NCBI GenBank assembly: GCA_024867545.1
Contig: JANFNE010000055.1
Span: 124,001-188,000 of the forward strand
Direction of reading: 5' to 3'
Source: Phytopythium helicoides
Taxonomy: Eukaryota > Oomycota > Peronosporomycetes > Pythiales > Pythiaceae
DNA: 64,000 bases
Below, in pieces: positions 11,215 through 20,760 of the stretch; the stretch's first letter is position 1; the number at the start of each line of letters is the position of its first letter. Below the pieces are notes generated by a model. It was not told the DNA's origin, ran no database searches, and saw nothing but the letters and a program-made list of their open reading frames with translations. Position numbers and translations under genes: made by a program.

Positions 11215-13155
11215 ATGGCAAACAAGCGCGCTCGATCGGGCACGGAGGGCGATCCAGGTCCCCGGCGAGGCAGGTCCAAGACCAGGCAAGCTGCCGCAGG
11301 GCTATGCAGATCCACAACGAGTAGAGCTGCTTCCACAACTCGTCGAGGTCGGTCCAAGACAACACGTGCAGCTGGTCCGACGTCAGGCGGTGCTAGATCT
11401 AAAAGGAAGAAGCGCAGTGCAGAACCACGCAAGAGTCAGTCAAAGAGGCGACGAGCCGAAGTCGAAGCTCGTGACGCAGCTAACGCCAAATCCTCGCTTG
11501 TGTGCATCAAGACGTCGCTCAAGGCGTTTTGCAAGAGCGATGAGGCCATGACTTTGCCGTGGGAGTCCGTGCTGGCGGATATGGACCAGACTGTGCTGGA
11601 GGCTTACGTCCTCGCCAACATCCACGCCGTGCGGATGTGTCAGCTGGGCGATGCAGTGGAGCCACTCAACCAGGCCTTCTTCTACAGATGCCTATCGTGT
11701 GTTTGCAACGCCAACTCCACACTCAGGTCTCCTGCATTCCAGCAATCAGTCACGCTGTACAACACTTGGCGAGGTGAGGACGCTCGGCGTGCAAGCAACC
11801 GGCAGATTACCGCTGGGTGGCAGCAGAACGCAGCCCAAATGATGGCCACAAACACTAAGAACGCGATCGTACGCAACTTCTACCGTCGCTTTCACCGTCA
11901 CATCAAGCGGGTCTATGACTTAAATGGTGCTGAGGTCTACGTCATGATCAAGAGCATCCTGGACCCTGTCTTCAACGGCAACGATACCGAGGTGCAGGCT
12001 TGGCGAGAGCAGATCCCGCGCAACGAGACCGGCTACGTGTCCGACGAGGCTAACAGATTGCTTCCTCTCACCTACATGATTCTGACCGACATTGAGGAGA
12101 GGAATCGGCGATTTCAGCATCGACAGGACATCCCAGAGATCCGCACGTTCAGTCTCCTGCCGACAAAGAATGGGTTCAAGTGCTCGCACTTCAAGATGTG
12201 CAAGATGGCGCTCCGCAGCCTACTTCTACGTGCTGGTGTTCGCGTGCCTCCTCAAGGCGACGATTGGAATGCTGTCGCAGACGATTGGTGGCACAGTCTC
12301 TTCAATATCGAGAAGTTTGAAATTGCCAACAAGAAGTTCGCAGGAGAGATCATGACGGACGGAAAGGCTGTCGGTATCGTCATGCGGAAAACCCATCCGG
12401 CGACAGACCGCCCACTTCGGGAAGAAGACTACGATGTCATGTGGGGCCTAGATCCTGGCAGACGAGATCTGTTTGTAGCAACCAACCAGGACGGCGAGAC
12501 TATCCACTGCTCTTCTCGTGAGTTCTACGAGGATGCTCGCTACCACAAGAGCAACCAGAAGATAGCTTGCTGGAAGGAGCGGCGTCCCGACATTTTGACG
12601 GCCGAGCGTCAGATGCCGTCGAAGAAGACCGTGTCGCTCGAGTTGCTGGAAACGTACACACGATACGTTATTCCACGTATGGAAAACCTGCTAGGATTTT
12701 CACGGGCGAAGGGATTCCGCAACCTGCGTTTTGGACGGTACATCTTTGCGCAGAAGAAGCTACATGAACTCTGCCGGAGACTGACCCAGCAAGCAGGCAG
12801 GCGAACGGTGGTTGGATTTGGAGATTGGAGCAATACCGATTACTCTGGACTCATCAAGAAGTGCCCCGCGGGGCTGGTCGAAAGACTCGAGCACACATTG
12901 AGAAACTACTGTCGTGTGCAACCAATTGATGAGTTTCGCACCAGCAAGCTTCACTCACGTTGCCACCGGCAGCTAGAATACCAGTACAGTCTCCGCCTCT
13001 GCAAGGTCAAGAACAGCACGGACAAGGAATGGCGGACGTGCAAGGTTTATAGTGTGCTCCATTGTCGATCCAATGGCTGTTTTGGTACTACTGTGAACCG
13101 CGACGTCAACGCCTCGAAGAACATGCTGATGCTCAACCAAGACCTAACGTTTTAA
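11215..13155 (+). CDS. Fanzor RNA-guided endonuclease homologue, 646 aa
   Basis: Fanzors are eukaryotic relatives of bacterial TnpB that cleave DNA directed by an RNA read from the element's right end. The single-exon frame starts at ATG 11215, and the same start is kept in the copy at position 34. Residues 1-85 are very Arg/Lys-rich, with KRKK and KRRR clusters that look like nuclear-localisation signals. RuvC-I is WGLDPGRRD with Asp413. RuvC-III is VNRDVNASKNM with Asp630, matching the TnpB DRDVNAA-type motif. Between them lie the DEFRTSK segment (Glu573) and a zinc-finger-like region, H580-x2-C583 and C617-x4-C622. The catalytic Glu may be Glu573, a displaced position as reported for Fanzors; this is inference. 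The frame is intact with all key acidic residues present, so activity is plausible. Assignment to Fanzor1 or Fanzor2 was not attempted. Confidence 0.85.
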   Translation: MANKRARSGTEGDPGPRRGRSKTRQAAAGLCRSTTSRAASTTRRGRSKTTRAAGPTSGGARSKRKKRSAEPRKSQSKRRRAEVEARDAANAKSSLVCIKTSLKAFCKSDEAMTLPWESVLADMDQTVLEAYVLANIHAVRMCQLGDAVEPLNQAFFYRCLSCVCNANSTLRSPAFQQSVTLYNTWRGEDARRASNRQITAGWQQNAAQMMATNTKNAIVRNFYRRFHRHIKRVYDLNGAEVYVMIKSILDPVFNGNDTEVQAWREQIPRNETGYVSDEANRLLPLTYMILTDIEERNRRFQHRQDIPEIRTFSLLPTKNGFKCSHFKMCKMALRSLLLRAGVRVPPQGDDWNAVADDWWHSLFNIEKFEIANKKFAGEIMTDGKAVGIVMRKTHPATDRPLREEDYDVMWGLDPGRRDLFVATNQDGETIHCSSREFYEDARYHKSNQKIACWKERRPDILTAERQMPSKKTVSLELLETYTRYVIPRMENLLGFSRAKGFRNLRFGRYIFAQKKLHELCRRLTQQAGRRTVVGFGDWSNTDYSGLIKKCPAGLVERLEHTLRNYCRVQPIDEFRTSKLHSRCHRQLEYQYSLRLCKVKNSTDKEWRTCKVYSVLHCRSNGCFGTTVNRDVNASKNMLMLNQDLTF

Positions 13156-13246
13156 CACATCAGGGGCCACAAAGTGTCTGCAGATGCGCTCAGCGTTGCC
13201 CACAGATAGCACTGTATACTCAGGCATTGTTGCATTTTGACTGGGT

Positions 13247-13329
13247 TCCATTCCCAGTCATCATCTTTTATCGTAAGATGCCGGGCTTACCACGGCCATA
13301 CCCGCGAGCCGAAGGCGAGTGCTAGCAAT
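13247..13329 (+). ncRNA. Putative guide-RNA scaffold (omega-RNA/fRNA) at the Fanzor right end
   Basis: This 83-bp block is repeated at 22383-22465 with only four mismatches, and the last 49 bases (13281-13329) are identical. It contains short potential stems, CGGG..CCCG around 13282-13304 and GCC-GAA-GGC around 13309-13317. In TnpB and Fanzor systems the guide RNA is read from the right end with the guide just outside it, so the guide here would begin at 13330. Conservation could also reflect a DNA end needed for mobility. No transcript evidence is available. Confidence 0.45.
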
Positions 13330-13488
13330 ACGTGCTTACATTGGGTGTCTTATACTAGCGGCCATTCCTCGGGAGAATCAGGAGTTCCTTCTCTGAGATT
13401 CCCAGCAATATTTCCTTGTGGAACTCAAGTCTCGCCGCAGGCAACATGCAGCACTCTCCAGTCAAACATCTACTCTGTGTTCGTTGGC

Positions 13489-15804
13489 TCATGGAATAGC
13501 CATCATTGCAGAGTTCTTGGGAGCCAGCAGCTCCGACGCGAGCTTGGAGAGTGTCTCCATGGTCGCGTAGTCCTTGGTCGAGATGCTGTTGTGCGCCACG
13601 CCATCTGTGGCGCACAGTGAGCCCAGCACTTCGCCATTGGGTCCATGGATTGGGAAGCTAGCATAGAACTTGATGCCCAAGTCTTGCACGCACGGCATCT
13701 GCGCGAAGCGCATGTCTCGCTGAGGGTTCTTGAGCACGAATGGCTGCTCTGCATACACAGCGTGCATGCAAAGGTTCTCGTTTCGTGGCAGGTGGTGAGC
13801 GACTTCGGGAAGGTTGTGGTACCCGACTGCATGGAACTCCTTGTCATCGATGACCGACAAAATACCGGTCGGACAGTTAAGGCGCTTGGCTGCTACTTGT
13901 GCCAGCATGTTCAGTGCTGTACGATCATAGTCCTTGCGCAGCACACCTGTCTGCTGGATGAGCTTGACGCGGTTCGCGTCCTTGTCTGGCGCCGGCATCG
14001 GCGGCAGTGGCTGATCTGCGTTTTGCACCTTCGTACCATCGAAATCAAAACGGTAGTCGCGCACACGATCGTTGACGGTACAGTTCTCGCGGCCGTACTT
14101 GTGTCGTGAGGCCGCGAGCTGCTGGTTCACGTGGTCCTCAATGTCGTGTAGCACCTCAGCAGCTTTCGACTTGGGTTTCTTCTTGTCAGGCATCTGGCGC
14201 TGCGAGTTCCGGTAATTCGTGGACGAGTTTGATCGCGTCGGACGCGACACGAGTCGACCAAGGAGCTCAAGAGCACGAGAGCGCTCCACCGGGTCGGATG
14301 AGCAGAGCTGACCCGTCAGTTCGTCCATCTCAGCTTCTGAAGATACAACCGATGCGTTAGCTTCGTCGTCGCTGGGGTTGACGGCGTTCCAGTCCTCGTC
14401 AGACGCTTCAACGAGAAGTGGACCGAGTGCCGGCACCAGATCCTCGTCATCGAACTTGCACGCGTCCACCTTGACGACACACTGCACACAGCAGCGGTTC
14501 TTGCGAATCTCGCCCACGCGAGCCTCAACTTCATACAGCTGCGAGCAGTCCCGGCAGCACATGTGACCGCAGAGCTGGCAGAAAAAGTCACGGCGGAAGA
14601 ACGAGAACGTCTTGTTGCAGATCGAGCAGCGCTTGAGGTCCGTGTCATCGCCAGCGTACTCCTTGGGGAAGTACACGAACGACTGGAAGCCGAAGCGACG
14701 ACGACGGATGACACGCTCGAACTGAGACAGCGACTCGGTCAGCAGCCGCATCACGTGCTTCGCCTCGGGGTTCATGTACGCCTCACGACGGCGAGCCAGG
14801 TCCTGAGCATCAACAGCTCCGATTTCCTTGCGGTTGCGGTCACGGTCACGGTACGCACTCGAGGCTCGGTCCGTAGCGTACGCGTGCACGAAGATGCGGG
14901 TGATCTGTGCCGAACTGCCAGGGTACGAGCTCGTGGGGCGACCAGGAGCAGGAGCAGATTGCAGGTCGAAGCCGACGCCAATGTGATCGATCTGTCGTCG
15001 CAGTGCGGTACGCTCATTAGCAGGAACGACCTGGTCGTGGACGTCCTTGGGGATGGTCTTCATGACGTGGAGAGCACGGTCCTTGCTCTCGTATTGGTGC
15101 GTGCATGTGGCGAAGCAGAGCTTCTGCGAACGCTTCTGACGACTCGTGAGCGGCACGTGCATCGTCGGTGTGGGTCGCAGCTCCATGACGTTGACGGACA
15201 GCACGCCATGCTGCGGCTCGCTGCTGCCTTCAGCCGCCGATCCCTCGACATTTTTGTTGTCTCCACCGAACTGGCATCGCTGGTGGAAGAGCACATCGCC
15301 GCGGCGGAAGCGCTTGCCGTTGAGCGCCGACATGGTCGAGGAGAAGGCGTCCGACTCCTGGTGAAGTAGCACGCTGAGCGCCTCGTTGAGATGGCAGCGC
15401 AGTGCCGTCTTGCCAACGATGGCGTGCAGCACGTCAAGATCGTCGTCGCGGTCTAGCGGTGCGTAGTTGGGCTCAAGCTCGAACAGCTCGACGTTGTTGC
15501 TGCCGCAGTTTGTCCCCGAGAACATGCTGAGTCCTGGGAAGGAGGCTGAAGACGACGAGGTGCCTGCCGATGCCTGCACGCGAGCCTTTTTCCACCTCGC
15601 GCCTCGGGTATCACTCTGCACGGCCGAGTGCAGCTTAGGGATAGTTGCGAGGACATCGTCGCAAATCTGTTGGTCGGAGAAGACCAGCGTCTCCTGGTAG
15701 TCGCGGTGGCGCACGACAAGTCCCGGGGCTTTCTGTGTGGCGCCCATGCGGCTGCTAGTCACCGTACTACGGGTCGTCGGCTGGTGGCTGCTCCAAACGC
15801 TCAT
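13489..15804 (-). CDS. FYVE-like zinc finger + GAF domain protein, paralogue 2 (intact), 771 aa
   Basis: The start is placed at ATG 15804, the position conserved with the plus-strand twin at 28195; the frame is open upstream but not conserved there. The N-terminus (about 30-350) is a family-specific region with the motif LVFSDQQICDDVLATIPKLH. The FYVE-like finger lies at about 394-452, with paired CxxC motifs and the core RRDFFCQLCGH in place of the usual RRHHCR, so PI3P binding is uncertain. A Lys/Ser linker follows, then a C-terminal GAF domain at about 625-765 (NPQRDMRF...GFPIHGP...GSLCA pattern). Such proteins are expected at endosomal membranes with a small-molecule-sensing module. No introns were seen. 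It is nearly identical to 28195-30512 in inverted orientation. Confidence 0.8.
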   Translation of the reverse strand: MSVWSSHQPTTRSTVTSSRMGATQKAPGLVVRHRDYQETLVFSDQQICDDVLATIPKLHSAVQSDTRGARWKKARVQASAGTSSSSASFPGLSMFSGTNCGSNNVELFELEPNYAPLDRDDDLDVLHAIVGKTALRCHLNEALSVLLHQESDAFSSTMSALNGKRFRRGDVLFHQRCQFGGDNKNVEGSAAEGSSEPQHGVLSVNVMELRPTPTMHVPLTSRQKRSQKLCFATCTHQYESKDRALHVMKTIPKDVHDQVVPANERTALRRQIDHIGVGFDLQSAPAPGRPTSSYPGSSAQITRIFVHAYATDRASSAYRDRDRNRKEIGAVDAQDLARRREAYMNPEAKHVMRLLTESLSQFERVIRRRRFGFQSFVYFPKEYAGDDTDLKRCSICNKTFSFFRRDFFCQLCGHMCCRDCSQLYEVEARVGEIRKNRCCVQCVVKVDACKFDDEDLVPALGPLLVEASDEDWNAVNPSDDEANASVVSSEAEMDELTGQLCSSDPVERSRALELLGRLVSRPTRSNSSTNYRNSQRQMPDKKKPKSKAAEVLHDIEDHVNQQLAASRHKYGRENCTVNDRVRDYRFDFDGTKVQNADQPLPPMPAPDKDANRVKLIQQTGVLRKDYDRTALNMLAQVAAKRLNCPTGILSVIDDKEFHAVGYHNLPEVAHHLPRNENLCMHAVYAEQPFVLKNPQRDMRFAQMPCVQDLGIKFYASFPIHGPNGEVLGSLCATDGVAHNSISTKDYATMETLSKLASELLAPKNSAMMAIP

Positions 15805-17243
15805 GGTGGTCGGCTGCGTTGCAATTCGCTGCTGAAGTTCGACTGATGGAGTACTTGCGCGCAGGAAGTCGAGATAGCGAAAGTAGATGAAGACGCAACG
15901 ACGCGATTTGCGAAATGGAGAGATCCCTGTCGTGCTACCACAGATTCTTCTATCTCTCTCTCTCTTCTTTGGCGAAGCTACGCCAGGCACAGAGATATGA
16001 TGGTGAACTTGCAGCTGGTCGTCGCCTCGACTACTGGACTGTTTTCACTGTAGAAATCGGTTGTTCAGATCCTGTTGCTTGCTGTGATTAGTTCAAGCTC
16101 AGATGGGCAAGCTCTGCAACGGGCAAAACACATCTATCTAGGCATCCTGCTGTGGTGCAATTTCAGAAGCTGGTTCCCGCGACGGTGAGTTCGCGGAGAT
16201 CCATATTTGATCACAATGAAGCTGGTCACTCCTGCCTCGCGCTACTTCGAAATGGCAAGGTCTTTGTCGACTTTCGCCAGGTTTGCCCTTGCTTTCAATT
16301 GTCCTTATGGTCCGAAAACTGGTGAAGAGTGACTACTCTTCATTTACTGGGCATGATCACGCTCGATGCGCCGCTTTGACGAGATCACACCATCTGTGGC
16401 AGGTTGGCATCCGCGGATGGATCATGCGGCAAAGCTCCGGGAGCTGCCCCCACGACAGCTGCCGTCCATCATCCCCACTTTTCGCTAGTATCAATTATAA
16501 GGTTTGAAGATATATTAATAAAACTAATTACAATTATAAAAACAAACTCCATTAATTATTATTTGAATGAAGAATATATTATTAGAAAAGGGTTTTGTTA
16601 GTAAATTATGGAGTGTGTGGCGCATGACAAACCGTTGAACGTAGACCACGTCGAATCACTTATCACGATCGACTCATGGATGTGCATGCAGCCATTTTCG
16701 ATTTGACATGTGCTACTGTGCTCGGATCGAGCACCAACAACGTTGGTGTACGTGAAGATTCTGTTGCAATTGAATGATGTGCACCGTCAAATTGCATGTA
16801 TCTCTGGTATGATTACTCTTAATTGTGGTCGCCGAAAATCCCCACCGTGCCATTTTCATCTGTATGATTGTGATACCCAGACGGTCTGGCTATCAATGCA
16901 GCTCTGTGGCTACGCTCACTGCAGTCAGCAACGTGTATCTTCGAATCCAGTAGCGGCCGTCAACAGAGACACCGAATCTTAGAGCACCAGATGAAGGTCT
17001 GCAGGGCCGCAAAGAGCTTTCCCACCGGGCACAAGATGCCGTAGATACGACGATATGGCATTTGCACGTCCGTTTACTTATATGCAGTTTCACAAAATCG
17101 CTGCATACCATTAATAAAACGAACGAGAAATGCTGGTGCATGACAACAACAAATAGGTTGTCTGAATTTCATCGCTTTACCTCTATACAACGAGAATTGA
17201 ATGCTGCCTCTCAAGTTGCCCAGCATTGGAGCGATTATAAACC
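15805..17243. other. Intergenic with an AT-rich tract
   Basis: A pyrimidine-rich run (TCTCTC) lies at about 15950-15964. A short conserved string, TTTTCGCTAGTAT, at about 16472-16486 is followed by a strongly AT-rich tract to about 16610. The same string with an AT-rich tail occurs inverted at about 27660-27790. No gene was recognised. Confidence 0.5.
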
Positions 17244-17762
17244 CTACTTTTGCCCTCCAAATCGAGATTGAAATCCCAGCGCTCTAGGGTACGGTGCGTA
17301 AATCACTAATTTGGCATCGCACAATTTTGTTCCAAGCAAGGCATACAGTAGCGTTTCCACGTTACCACCAACCGCGAGCTCTGCACGCATGAACACCTGA
17401 AGATGCTTTGTTAAAGGATTGATGAGCTTCACGAATCCCAAATGAGTTTTTGCACGCTCGATGTCGGTGGCATAGTCCATAAGTTGCGAATGATAAGGGT
17501 TCGTGTTCGTAGGATGGTGAGGGACAAATCACAGAAAACGTATTGGTACGCTTTCACCAAAAGAGGAGCCCAGGAGACTCCATCGGCAACTGAACATTTG
17601 TAATAGATTACTTGCCCGACTGGAAGAGAAGGTGCTCCTGGTTTCTTGGAGGTGAATAGTCCGTTGTAGCACTTTGATATTAACTGTTGTTGTTTTATCC
17701 ATCCGTGACACCAACGAAGGATGAAGGGCTTGTCCTTCCATTCGCCACGGTCCGGCAAAGAT
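17244..17762 (-). pseudogene. Remnant of an unidentified protein gene
   Basis: Two overlapping minus-strand frames (17848-17429 and 17480-17244) read as protein-like segments in different phases, joined near 17430-17480. Features are a Trp/Lys-rich stretch (EWKDKPFILRW) and a hydrophobic VFMRAELAVGG segment. There is no plausible start codon or recognised family. The fragment stops where the duplicated TTLL block begins, so the duplication may have landed in this gene. Confidence 0.25.
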
Positions 17763-18892
17763 TTCCAGGCTCGAGCAGCAACTCTGAGTGAAAGCAGAAA
17801 CAACATCTGGATCATGAAGCCTGTAGCGCTTTCTCGTGACCGCGGCATTTCGCTCGTGAACGACCTGAGCGACGTTGTCTATGGCGAACAAGTCGTGATC
17901 CAGGAGTATGTGTCCAACCCACTTTTGCTTGACGGCTACAAGTTCGACCTGCGGCTATATGTGCTGGTCACATCTTTCAACCCGCTTGAAGCGTTTTTCT
18001 ACGAAGACGGCTTTGTACGTATTTGTACTCGTCCATACCACGACGGTGACTTGGGCGACCTCTTTGTGCATCTGACCAACAGCAGTATCCAGAAAGAGAA
18101 CCAGGATGCCATCTCAACAAGCGATAATCCCATCAACGAAGCAGACGGCAAAGAGGCTGGCGGCACTAAAATGACCATAAGCTACTTGTGGAAGCGGCTA
18201 GAAGCCATGGGAGCGGATGTGGAAAAGGTTCGTCGCGACATCGACGAAGTGATCCTCAAGTCGCTACTCTGTGGCGAGGACCACATCCCGTTCCAAGTCA
18301 ACAGCTTTGATCTACTGGGCTATGACATTTTGCTGGACGATCAGTTCCGACCGTGGCTGATTGAGATTAACGCGTCGCCGTCCATGGCACGCGAGAATGC
18401 GCTCGACTATCAGGTTTGAGTTGATCGATTATGTGTGTGAGCTTGGAAATGCAGAGCCAGTAACAAACGCACTGCTGATGACTTTGACAGGTCAAGGACG
18501 CGCTCATCTTGGACACGATCAGGCTGGTGAATCCGCTGCGGTTCGATCGCGTGGCCCTCGTGGACGTGCTTTCTCGGCGCCTGAGTGAGGCTGAGAGTGC
18601 TGCGAAACGGCCTCACGCGCACTTGAGGCACCCGAAAGAAGCCGAGGAGCTCGCAGCGCGCCAGCTGAACGAAGACCTGACCCGGATCCTTCGTGGGCAA
18701 GTGCCTCGATGCTACGGCGACTTGCCGGCTGACATGGGTCGCTTCCGTCGGCTCTGTCCGCACACGAGTAGCTACAACCAGGTATGGCTGTGGCTTGGAG
18801 TGTAGTATGCGGTGGTACTGTGCTCGAATGCTCAGTTGTTGTGTTCAACAGCTCGTGAAGCTCAAGCGGAGCTGCGTGCGAATGGATCGGAA
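17763..18892 (+). pseudogene. Truncated inverted copy of the TTLL gene
   Basis: Homology to the TTLL gene begins abruptly inside the ATP-grasp domain, at the codons for QARAATLSES, and continues through the last exons including both 3' introns (donors at 18415 and near 18782). The N-terminal 850 or so residues are missing and unrelated sequence precedes the block. The ATP-binding loop has changed from SRGRG to SRDRG and one downstream Gly is Ser. With no start region and a mutated nucleotide loop it should not make a working ligase. Confidence 0.8.
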
Positions 18893-19468
18893 AGGGGTGT
18901 GAGCTGAGCTGAGGTTGTGAAAATTGCAGTGTGGCCATGCGATGATGCAGGATCGGAGCTTGGAGGCATTTTGTTGTTGTTGCAAGTTGCAGCGCACTTC
19001 AACGTGGTCTAGCGGGGTCTCGCGCAGTACTGCGCGAACCGTTTCCTCTAATATTGGTGGTCGGAGATGACCATCACTCTCTTTTCGAGTCGGACCAGCT
19101 GACGGATCGTCATTCTTTGATCAAAATACACTCACTCAATTGTACTTGTTGTTTGTATGGATACATCGCGTGGTCCACGTATTCCGCCTCAACTGCGACA
19201 CTCACTCACGAAAATCGAGTGAATGTTTTGCCAAAAAAAAAGAGCCGAAATTAGATAAGAAAACAGCATGCTGACTTGTTTCGTGCCAGGAGCTCTGAAT
19301 CGCTCCCCGATCTTTTTCTTGTTTGCGCGTGTGGAGCAGCGCGGCCGCTTGCGCCATCGCGATCAGCTCCGTCGCCGCTCGCTTCTCGGCCGGGAGCGCT
19401 CATTTGCACCCTTCGTGTTGGCGTTTGGCTGGGATTTCGACTTGGTGCAGAAATCGTAACTTGCAAAC
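17763..19468 (+). repeat. Inverted duplicate of 2856-4518
   Basis: The match runs through the end of the TTLL gene and about 575 bp of its 3' flank, stopping near the CAGAAATCGTAACTTGC string. The arms are about 13 kb apart in opposite orientation. This dates the event as a DNA-level duplication, not a processed copy, because introns are retained. Confidence 0.8.
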
Positions 19469-19831
19469 AGAAGCCAACGTGAAGTGACGAAGCAGAGTTA
19501 TTGAATCAGCAGCACAAACTCAGCCCGAAGAGTGCGGTAGTATATTAGTTCCCGTCGTCTGAAGGTGCTCTCACACCCGCCGCTGGGCTTTGAACTCGAG
19601 AGTGCCTCCTCCGACTGCAGTGTCGATCATTACATTTTTAGTCGTCTAAGCAAGTGTACACACAATGATTGGTTGGTTAATGGAGTCCCACAGCATGTCG
19701 TGTCACTTGCGGATTGGTCACCATCATTTGCAGTTATCACTTGTTCTCGCTCCACTCGAGTGAGCATTGAATCTCTCGACAAGAAGTGGACGGGAACGAT
19801 TGGCGTCGACTCGTGAGGTTGAGATAGGACG

Positions 19832-20760
19832 ATGGGGAGACTGGAAGAACTGGTTGCTGCAGCAGGAGCGGGAGATTTGGAACGAGTGCAGATTCTTGTT
19901 GGCGGTCTCGAAGATGTTGATTCAAAGGATGAAGATGGTTGGACAGCGTTGACGAAAGCTGCTAGCGAATGCCATATCGGCGTTGCCAAGTTCTTGATTG
20001 AGTGTGGAGCTGATGTCAACGCCTCTAACAACAAAAAGTGGACAGCCTTGACGTTGGTTGCCGCAAGAGGCCACTTGGATGCTGTGATATACTTGGTAGA
20101 GTGCGGATGTGGATGCCTCGGACAAATTCAGAAGGACGGCACTTCTTCATGCTGCAAGCGAAGGACACATTGGCGTTGTAAAACACCTCGTTGAGCACGG
20201 TGCGAATGTGAATGCTGCTGACAAGTTCAGATGGACGGCTCTCATGCAGACTGCAAGAGATGGCCGCGTAAACCTAGTGAAGTACCTCGCTGAGTGTGGA
20301 GCTGACCTGAACGCGATAACCAATTCAGGTCGACAGCTTTGATGGCAGCTGCATCAAATGGTAACTTTGACGTCGTGAAGTACCTTGTTCTCTGTGGTAC
20401 CAACACGAAAGTCACTGATATACATGGGCGAATAGCTTTGACTCGCGCGGCTGAAAAAGGTTGCTTGGAAGTTGTCAAGCACCTAATTCACTGTAGCGCT
20501 GGCGGAAATGCTTTCGGAAGCCACAGAGAGCTAGCTTTGGTTCTGGCTGCGGCAAATGATCAATTGGAAGTTGTGAAATACCTCATCGAGCTCAGCCTCA
20601 ATGTGAATGCCACTGACAAAAGCGAGGATACGGCTTTGATTCGGGCTGCTGTAAACGGCCACATGGACGTCGTGAAACCTCGCTGACCGTGGAGTTGATT
20701 TGAGCGCTACTTTCAAAGATGGATACACGGCTTGGATTCGGGCAGCGGAAACCGGGCACT
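19832..20760 (+). pseudogene. Ankyrin-repeat protein pseudogene
   Basis: It begins with a credible start (MGRLEELVAAAGAGDLERVQ) and reads as successive ankyrin repeats with the family pattern ALxxAAxxGHLxVVKYLxECGADVNA. The frame is lost near 20100, near 20330 and near 20683, each break inside a repeat and restored in another phase, so the repeats continue as GVDLSA after the last one. Closely related repeats occur at 22743 in the kinase gene, suggesting a tandem origin. Neither a kinase domain nor a splice explanation was found. Confidence 0.75.

Larger units (their letters stand above)
10857..13329 (+). mobile_element. Complete Fanzor element (TnpB-like, no transposase gene)
   Basis: Boundaries come from comparing copies inside the window. 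The left end is shared with the inverted copy at 1-355, and the right end is shared with the solo copy at 22383-22465, where identity stops at GCTAGCAAT. The roughly 2.47-kb element holds a 358-bp leader, one 646-codon gene and a 174-bp 3' region. No terminal inverted repeats link the two ends and no second gene (transposase or recombinase) is present. That fits a TnpB/Fanzor-type element mobilised in trans or by its own nuclease-guided copying. It sits between two FYVE-GAF paralogues, about 160 bp from the stop of the next gene. Confidence 0.8.

Noticed and set aside
10857..13329. Terminal inverted repeats of a classical DNA transposon around the Fanzor gene
   Set aside because: The two ends share no inverted similarity and no DDE transposase frame is present.
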